Under the pieces are notes generated by a model. It had not been told where the DNA came from. It saw only the letters and a program-made list of their open reading frames with translations, and ran no database searches. A stretch of 64,000 nucleotides of DNA from Streptomyces parvulus (GTDB lineage Bacteria > Actinomycetota > Actinomycetes > Streptomycetales > Streptomycetaceae), in the NCBI RefSeq assembly GCF_014648855.1, contig NZ_BMRX01000014.1, positions 62,001 through 126,000 of the forward strand, in the 5' to 3' direction. Positions 58,914 to 64,000 of the stretch are shown here, piece by piece. The position numbers and the translations under genes are program-made. How positions within the stretch are numbered: the stretch's first letter is position 1; each line of letters begins with the position of its first letter.

Positions 58914-59635
58914 GACGACACGGCCTCCAAGGCTTCTTCCAGGGTGAACGCCTTCGCGTAGAGGGCCTTCCCGACGATGGCCCCTTCGACACCGGCCGGG
59001 ACGAGACCGGCGATGGCGCGCAGGTCGTCCAGGGAGGAGACGCCGCCGGAGGCGACGACCGGGCGGTCGGTGGCCGCGCAGACGTTCTTCAGCAGCTCCA
59101 GGTTGGGGCCCTGGAGGGTGCCGTCCTTGGCGATGTCGGTGACGACGTACCGCGCGCAGCCCTCCTTGTCGAGGCGGGCCAGCGTCTCGTAGAGGTCGCC
59201 GCCGTCACGGGTCCAGCCGCGGCCGCGGAGCGTGGTGCCGCGTACGTCGAGGCCGACGGCGATCTTGTCGCCGTGCTCGGCGATGATCCGGGCGACCCAC
59301 TCGGGGGTCTCCAGGGCGGCCGTGCCCAGGTTGACGCGGGTGCAGCCGGTGGCGAGCGCGGCGGCGAGGGTGTCGTCGTCGCGGATGCCGCCGGACAGCT
59401 CGACCTTGATGTCCATGGCCTTCGCGACCTCGGCGATCAACGCACGGTTGTCCCCGGTGCCGAAGGCGGCGTCCAGGTCGACGAGGTGCAGCCACTCGGC
59501 GCCGGAGCGCTGCCAGGCGAGGGCGGCCTCCAGCGGGGAGCCGTAGGAGGTCTCCGTGCCGGACTCGCCGTGCACCAGGCGGACGGCCTGGCCGTCGCGG
59601 ACGTCGACGGCGGGGAGGAGTTCGAGCTTGCTCAT
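58910..59635 (-). CDS. priA: Bifunctional phosphoribosyl isomerase (HisA/TrpF activities)
   Basis: A 241-residue TIM-barrel isomerase that serves both histidine (ProFAR isomerase) and tryptophan (PRA isomerase) synthesis in actinomycetes lacking trpF. Catalytic Asp11 (LLPAVDVRDGQAV) and Asp130 (AVGLDVRGTTLRGRG) are present, as is DIAKDGTLQGPN. The start at 59635 gives the familiar MSKLELLPAV; an ATG 5 codons upstream lies in a near-repeat (AGAGATGAGC twice), so either could be used. Links the two amino acid blocks of this window. Confidence 0.96.
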   Translation of the reverse strand: MSKLELLPAVDVRDGQAVRLVHGESGTETSYGSPLEAALAWQRSGAEWLHLVDLDAAFGTGDNRALIAEVAKAMDIKVELSGGIRDDDTLAAALATGCTRVNLGTAALETPEWVARIIAEHGDKIAVGLDVRGTTLRGRGWTRDGGDLYETLARLDKEGCARYVVTDIAKDGTLQGPNLELLKNVCAATDRPVVASGGVSSLDDLRAIAGLVPAGVEGAIVGKALYAKAFTLEEALEAVSS

Positions 59636-59652
59636 CTCTACCGGGCTCATCT

Positions 59653-60297
59653 CTAAAGGGTGTCGATCCAGTTGGTGAGGAGCTGCGCTCCGGCGTCACC
59701 GGACTTCTCGGGGTGGAACTGCGTGGCCCACAGCGCGCCGTTCTCCACCGCGGCCACGAAGGGCTCGCCGTGCGTGGACCAGGTCACCCTGGGGGCGGCG
59801 ATCAGCGGGTTGTGCGTCTCCTGGGCCCACTCGTGGACGGCGTAGGAGTGCACGAAGTAGAAGCGGGCGTCCGCGTCCAGGCCGGCGAAGAGCTGCGAGT
59901 CGGCCGGCGCGTCGACGGTGTTCCAGCCCATGTGGGGGACGACGTCGGCCTTGAGCGGGCCGACCGTGCCGGGCCACTGGTCCAGGCCGTCGGCGGCCAC
60001 GCCGTGCTCGATGCCGCGCGCGAACAGGATCTGCATGCCCACGCAGATGCCCATGACGGGGCGTCCGCCGGAGAGCCTGCGGTCGACGATCCAGTCGCCG
60101 CGGACCGACTTGAGGCCGTCCATGCAGGCGGCGAAGGCGCCGACGCCGGGCACCAGCAGGCCGTCGGCGTTCATCGCCTTGTCGTAGTCACGGGTGATCT
60201 CGACGTCGGCGCCCGCGCGGGCGAGGGCGCGCTCGGCGGACCGGATGTTGCCGAAGCCGTAGTCGAGGACGACGACCCGCTTGGCGGGGGAGGTCAA
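59653..60297 (-). CDS. hisH: Imidazole glycerol phosphate synthase, glutaminase subunit
   Basis: A 214-residue class I glutamine amidotransferase that supplies ammonia to HisF. Nucleophile Cys in MGICVGMQIL, catalytic His/Glu in TQFHPEKSG, plus VVVLDYGFGNIRS and LLVPGVGAF. I place the start at TTG 60297: it forms a TTGA overlap with the stop of the preceding small gene and has GGAGG 7 nt upstream, whereas GTG 60303 would have GGAGG only 1 nt away. Confidence 0.94.
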   Translation of the reverse strand: MTSPAKRVVVLDYGFGNIRSAERALARAGADVEITRDYDKAMNADGLLVPGVGAFAACMDGLKSVRGDWIVDRRLSGGRPVMGICVGMQILFARGIEHGVAADGLDQWPGTVGPLKADVVPHMGWNTVDAPADSQLFAGLDADARFYFVHSYAVHEWAQETHNPLIAAPRVTWSTHGEPFVAAVENGALWATQFHPEKSGDAGAQLLTNWIDTL

Positions 60298-60458
60298 TTC
60301 CACACCTCCAGCCGCAGCACGCCCGCGAACAGGCACATCGCGGCACCGATGGAGAGCAGCACGATCAGGCCCTTGGGCATCTGCTGCTTGGCGAAGGAGA
60401 TGATGCCGCCGATGAAGAACAGGCCGACGACGATCAGCGCGGTGGACGTACCGTTCAT
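60294..60458 (-). CDS. 54-residue membrane protein between hisB and hisH
   Basis: A small protein with two hydrophobic helices: residues 7-22 (ALIVVGLFFIGGIISF) and about 31-47 (LIVLLSIGAAMCLFAGV), joined by AKQQMPKG. Its ATG lies 3 nt after the hisB stop, and its TGA overlaps the hisH start (TTGA), so it is part of the his operon. It has very high third-position G/C. No function is known. It is shorter than most gene-calling cut-offs. Confidence 0.8.
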   Translation of the reverse strand: MNGTSTALIVVGLFFIGGIISFAKQQMPKGLIVLLSIGAAMCLFAGVLRLEVWN

Positions 60459-60461
60459 GGG

Positions 60462-61055
60462 TTAGAGCGCGCCCTTCGTGGAGGGCAGGATGCCGGCCGC
60501 GCGCGGGTCGCGCTCGCTGGCGTAGCGCAGGGCCCGGGCCAGCGCCTTGAACTGGCACTCCACGATGTGGTGCGCGTTGCGCCCGTAGGGCACGTGCACG
60601 TGCAGCGCGACCTGGGCCTGGGCGACGAAGGACTCCAGGATGTGCCGGGTCATCGTGGTGTCGTACTCGCCGATCATCGGTGCCATCTTCTCGGGCTCGG
60701 TGTGCACGAGGTAGGGGCGGCCGGAGAGGTCGACGGTGACCTGGGCGAGGGACTCGTCCAGCGGGACCGTGCAGTTGCCGAAGCGGTAGATGCCCACCTT
60801 GTCGCCGAGGGCCTGCTTGAAGGCGGCGCCCAGCGCGAGGGCGGTGTCCTCGATGGTGTGGTGGGAGTCGATGTGCAGGTCGCCGTCGGTCTTCACGGTC
60901 AGGTCGAACAGACCGTGCCGGCCGAGCTGGTCGAGCATGTGGTCGTAGAAGCCGACGCCGGTGGCGATGTCGGTCTTCCCGGTGCCGTCGAGGTCGATCT
61001 CGACGAGGACCGAGGTCTCCTTGGTCGTACGCTCCACGCGTCCCACGCGGCTCAT
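60462..61055 (-). CDS. hisB: Imidazoleglycerol-phosphate dehydratase
   Basis: A 197-residue monofunctional IGPD (no phosphatase fusion). The Mn-binding His/Glu pairs appear in DSHHTIEDTALALG and NAHHIVECQFKALARAL, with FYDHMLDQLGRHG. ATG overlaps the hisC stop (ATGA). Confidence 0.97.
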   Translation of the reverse strand: MSRVGRVERTTKETSVLVEIDLDGTGKTDIATGVGFYDHMLDQLGRHGLFDLTVKTDGDLHIDSHHTIEDTALALGAAFKQALGDKVGIYRFGNCTVPLDESLAQVTVDLSGRPYLVHTEPEKMAPMIGEYDTTMTRHILESFVAQAQVALHVHVPYGRNAHHIVECQFKALARALRYASERDPRAAGILPSTKGAL

Positions 61056-62161
61056 GTGTTCTGCTCCTTCTTGACTTCACGGACCGCGTCGAGGAACGCG
61101 TCGTTCTCCTCCGGGGTTCCGGCGGTGACCCGCAGCCACCCCGGTACGCCGTTGTCCCGGACCAGCACGCCCCGGTCGAGGATCTTCCGCCAGGCCTCGT
61201 GGGAGTCCGCGAACCGCCCGAACTGGACGAAGTTGGCGTCGGACTCGGTCACCTCGTAGCCGATGGCGCGCAGCTCGGCGACCAGCCGGTCCCGCTCGGT
61301 CTTCAGCTGCTCGACGTACTTCAGCAGCGTGTCGGTGTGCTCCAGGGCGGCCAGCGCGGTCGCCTGGGTCACGGCCGAGAGGTGGTACGGCAGCCGTACG
61401 AGCTGTACGGCGTCCACGACGGCCGGGTGCGCGGCGAGGTAGCCCAGGCGCAGGCCGGCCGCGCCGAACGCCTTCGACATGGTGCGGGAGATCACGAGGT
61501 GCGGGCGGCCCGCCAGCAGCGGCAGCAGCGAGGCGCCGTGGCTGAACTCGACGTAGGCCTCGTCCACCACGACCATCGAGGGCTTCGCCGCCTGGGCCGC
61601 CTCGTACAGGGCGAGGACGGTCTCGGCCGGGACGGCGTTGCCGGTGGGGTTGTTGGGGGTGGTGATGAAGACGACGTCCGGGCGGTGCTCGGCGAGGGCG
61701 CGCTCGGCGGCGGGCACGTCGATGGTGAAGTCCGCGTGGCGCGGCCCGGAGATCCAGCCCGTGCCGGTGCCGCGCGCGATGAGACCGTGCATCGAGTACG
61801 AGGGCTCGAAGCCGATCGCGGTGCGGCCCGGGCCGCCGAAGGTCTGGAGCAGCTGCTGGATGACCTCGTTGGAGCCGTTGGCGGCCCAGACGTCACCCGT
61901 GTCCAGAGGATGGCCGGTGGTCTTCGTCAGGTACTCGGCGAGCCGGGTGCGCAGCTCGACCGCGTCCCGGTCCGGGTAGCGGTTGAGGTCTCGGGCGGCC
62001 GCGCGGACCCGCTCGGTGATCCGCTCGACCAGCGCCTCGGGCAGCGGGTAGGGGTTCTCGTTGGTGTTCAGCCGTACGGGCACGTCCAGTTGGGGCGCGC
62101 CGTAGGGGGACTTGCCGCGCAGCTCGTCCCGTACGGGGAGGTCGTCGATGCCGAACGTCAC
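61052..62161 (-). CDS. hisC: Histidinol-phosphate aminotransferase
   Basis: A 369-residue class I/II PLP aminotransferase. Seen: RLNTNENPYPLP, AANGSNEVIQQLLQTFGGPG, TTPNNPTGN, VVDEAYVEFS, the PLP-binding Lys in RTMSKAFGAAGLRLGY, and WLRVTAGTPEEN. GTG start overlaps the hisD stop (GTGA). Second gene of the his operon. Confidence 0.97.
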   Translation of the reverse strand: MTFGIDDLPVRDELRGKSPYGAPQLDVPVRLNTNENPYPLPEALVERITERVRAAARDLNRYPDRDAVELRTRLAEYLTKTTGHPLDTGDVWAANGSNEVIQQLLQTFGGPGRTAIGFEPSYSMHGLIARGTGTGWISGPRHADFTIDVPAAERALAEHRPDVVFITTPNNPTGNAVPAETVLALYEAAQAAKPSMVVVDEAYVEFSHGASLLPLLAGRPHLVISRTMSKAFGAAGLRLGYLAAHPAVVDAVQLVRLPYHLSAVTQATALAALEHTDTLLKYVEQLKTERDRLVAELRAIGYEVTESDANFVQFGRFADSHEAWRKILDRGVLVRDNGVPGWLRVTAGTPEENDAFLDAVREVKKEQNT

Positions 62162-63483
62162 TTGCTCTCCGGGACCTTCCACTCGAACCTCGCCTTGATC
62201 GCCGCGCCGTGCGCGGGCAGGTCCTCGGCCTCCGCGAGCGTCACCACGTGGTGCGCGACCTCGGCGAGCGCGTCGCGCGTGTAGTCGACGATGTGGATGC
62301 CGCGCAGGAAGGACTGCACCGACAGGCCGGAGGAGTGGCAGGCGCAGCCGCCCGTGGGCAGGACGTGGTTGGACCCGGCCGCGTAGTCGCCGAGGGAGAC
62401 GGGCGCCCAGGGGCCGACGAAGACCGCGCCGGCGTTCTTCACCCGGTCGGCGACGGCGGCGGCGTCGGCGGTCTGGATCTCCAGGTGCTCGGCGCCGTAG
62501 GCGTCGACGACGCGCAGGCCCTCGTCCACGCCGTCGACCAGGACGATCGCGGACTGGCGGCCCTTCAGGGCGGGGACGATCCGGTCGTCGACGTGCTTGG
62601 TGGCCTCGATCTGCGGCTGGAGTTCCTTCTCGACCGCGTCCGCGAGCTCGACTGAGTCGGTGACCAGGACGGCGGCGGCCAGCGGGTCGTGCTCGGCCTG
62701 GCTGATCAGGTCGGAGGCGACGTGCACCGGGTCGGCGGTGGCGTCGGCGAGGACCGCGATCTCGGTCGGGCCGGCCTCCGCGTCGATGCCGATCTTCCCG
62801 GTGAAGTAGCGCTTGGCGGCGGCCACCCAGATGTTGCCGGGGCCGGTGACCATGTTGGCGGGCGGGCAGGACTCGGTGCCGTACGCGAACATCGCGACGG
62901 CGGTGGCGCCGCCCGCCGCGTACACCTCGTCGACCCCGAGCAGGGCGCAGGCGGCGAGGATCGTCGGGTGCGGCAGACCGTCGAACTCGGCCTGGGCGGG
63001 CGAGGCGAGGGCGACCGACTCGACGCCGGCCTCCTGCGCGGGCACCACGTTCATGATCACGGACGAGGGGTAGACCGACCGGCCGCCGGGCGCGTACAGC
63101 CCGACCCGCTCGACCGGCACCCACTTCTCGGTGACCGAGCCGCCGGGCACGACCTGCGTGGTGTGCGTGGAGCGGCGCTGCTCGCGGTGGACGAGGCGGG
63201 CGCGGCGGATGGACTCCTCCAGGGCCGCGCGCACGGCCGGGTCCAGCTCCTCCAGCGCGCGCGTGAGCGCCGCCGCCGGGACCCTGACCTGGTCCAGCCT
63301 GACCCCGTCGAACTGCTCGGCGAAGTCGATCAGCGCCGCGTCGCCCCGATGATGCACGGCCTCGCAGATCGGACGCACCTTCTCCAGGGCGGCCGAGACG
63401 TCGAAGTCGGCTCGGGGCAGCAGGTCGCGCAGGGCGGGACCCTCGGGGAGGGCGTCGCCGCGCAGATCGATTCGGGAGATCAC
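62158..63483 (-). CDS. hisD: Histidinol dehydrogenase
   Basis: A 441-residue zinc enzyme that oxidises histidinol to histidine in two NAD-dependent steps. Seen: PVERVGLYAPGGRSVYPS, NMVTGPGNIWVAAAKR, EAGPTEIAVLAD, DLISQAEHDPLAA and NHVLPTGGCACHSSGLSV. GTG start at 63483, giving ISRIDLRGD; the upstream open frame has no ribosome binding site. First gene of the main his operon; divergent from the last gene of the window. Confidence 0.97.
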   Translation of the reverse strand: MISRIDLRGDALPEGPALRDLLPRADFDVSAALEKVRPICEAVHHRGDAALIDFAEQFDGVRLDQVRVPAAALTRALEELDPAVRAALEESIRRARLVHREQRRSTHTTQVVPGGSVTEKWVPVERVGLYAPGGRSVYPSSVIMNVVPAQEAGVESVALASPAQAEFDGLPHPTILAACALLGVDEVYAAGGATAVAMFAYGTESCPPANMVTGPGNIWVAAAKRYFTGKIGIDAEAGPTEIAVLADATADPVHVASDLISQAEHDPLAAAVLVTDSVELADAVEKELQPQIEATKHVDDRIVPALKGRQSAIVLVDGVDEGLRVVDAYGAEHLEIQTADAAAVADRVKNAGAVFVGPWAPVSLGDYAAGSNHVLPTGGCACHSSGLSVQSFLRGIHIVDYTRDALAEVAHHVVTLAEAEDLPAHGAAIKARFEWKVPESK

Positions 63484-63524
63484 GGAACCAATTCTCTCAG
63501 ACCCGCGTCGGGCACGGTCCGCGC

Positions 63525-63541
63525 GTATCAATGGCTGATAC
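63525..63541. promoter_or_regulatory. Inverted repeat GTATCA-N5-TGATAC
   Basis: GTATCA (63525-63530), ATGGC, TGATAC (63536-63541) is a perfect 6-bp dyad in the 200-nt region between hisD and the divergent gene, centred 50 nt before the hisD start. Possible operator; no regulator is known to me. Confidence 0.4.
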
Positions 63542-63683
63542 AGAACACGGCCACCGGGGGCGGTCCGGGCGAACTCACCCGAATCGGTGCTCACTTTGAG
63601 TGTTCGGAGTGTCACCCAGTGGGCATGAACGGTTGTACGAAGAGTAAGCGACCGGCGGGTAGTTGGGGAGGGAGTGAAGTGCC

Positions 63684-64000
63684 GTGACCGTAGTGGTGGG
63701 CCCTCGTGACGGAGAGCTGCCGGACGACCTGACCGCCGCCGAGGCCGGCATGTGGCAGGCCTTCCGCAACGGCAGCGTGTACGACCTGAGCAGCGGCGAC
63801 GCGCTCGTCGACGACCCGCACGGCGGGCACCCGTGGGGGTCGGAGCGGAGCGTGCGGGCCCGCATCGTGTGCTGGCTGCTGCTCGACGGGCCGCCGGCGC
63901 TGGCGGGCCGGGTGGCCTCTCTCCAGCTCACCGGCGTGCGGATCAGCGGCACGATGGACCTGGCCGGCGGCACCGTGGAGCCGTACGTGGAGCTGCGGGG
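63684..64000 (+). CDS. Membrane-associated oxidoreductase-like protein (3' end outside window)
   Basis: The first 105 codons are present and the frame runs off the right edge. It begins VTVVVGPRDGELPDDLTAAEAGMWQAFRNG, with DPHGGHPWG and LTGVRISGTMDLAGGTVEPYVEL, the start of a pentapeptide-repeat-like or beta-helical region. Streptomyces homologues I recall are labelled membrane-associated oxidoreductases, but no catalytic motif is visible here, so the function is open. GTG start with GGGAGGGAGTG about 9 nt upstream. Confidence 0.65.
   Translation, partial: MTVVVGPRDGELPDDLTAAEAGMWQAFRNGSVYDLSSGDALVDDPHGGHPWGSERSVRARIVCWLLLDGPPALAGRVASLQLTGVRISGTMDLAGGTVEPYVELR

Noticed and set aside
63599..63616. 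BldD-like site AGTGT-N8-TCACC before the last gene
   Set aside because: It departs from the consensus in one half and such short matches are frequent; no supporting context.

Overview
The window is chromosomal DNA of a Streptomyces species. The evidence is a very high G+C content with strong third-position G/C bias, frequent GTG/TTG starts, frequent 4-nt start/stop overlaps (ATGA, GTGA, TTGA), the actinomycete isomerase PriA in place of HisA, and the small Streptomyces protein TrpM inside the trp cluster. From memory, the gene order resembles the polA-pyk-gltBD-trp-his stretch of the Streptomyces coelicolor chromosome; I could not align it. It is mostly core chromosome: I see no insertion sequence, prophage, CRISPR array or clear pseudogene.

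Left part (1-21.2 kb): the end of an HrpB-type helicase; a secreted lytic transglycosylase converging on it; a DUF4184 membrane protein; DNA polymerase I; a YdeP-type molybdopterin oxidoreductase followed by a PaaI-like thioesterase; a small lipoprotein coupled to a secreted protein; a five-gene branched-chain amino acid ABC importer (livJHMGF); a REC-ANTAR response regulator; an odd class I tRNA with anticodon CAA; and pyruvate kinase.

Middle part (21.4-38.6 kb): a Tat-exported 5'-nucleotidase, an orphan lysine/ornithine N-hydroxylase, aminopeptidase N, chorismate mutase, a DA1-like metallopeptidase, a SIMPL protein, a VWA protein, a GH46 chitosanase, the two glutamate synthase subunits (gltB-gltD), and a VIT1/CCC1-type iron/manganese transporter.

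A tightly coupled operon follows (38.8-46.1 kb): four consecutive ADP-ribosylglycohydrolase-fold proteins, a CaiB/BaiF CoA-transferase and a CitE-like lyase, every junction overlapping. One of the four has lost its metal-binding motifs. This is the best candidate here for an undescribed pathway.

Right part (46.1-64 kb): genes on the minus strand for lipoprotein maturation (lgt), a membrane-anchored DsbA-like protein, tryptophan synthesis (trpE, trpC, trpM, trpB, trpA, with three small membrane proteins between trpE and trpC), and histidine synthesis (hisD-C-B, a 54-residue membrane protein, hisH, priA, ridA-like, hisF, with hisI beside trpE). Between the his and trp blocks lies an ArsR-type regulator/MFS exporter pair with a perfect 21-bp inverted repeat over its promoter. 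PriA serves both pathways, so the trp and his genes form one functional block. The window ends in the start of a membrane-associated protein divergent from hisD.

Several genes (small lipoprotein, pyk, TIGR03085 protein, arsR-type regulator) have a TAGNNT -10 hexamer exactly 6 nt before the start codon, which suggests leaderless transcripts. Strong GC-rich hairpins mark most convergent gene ends.
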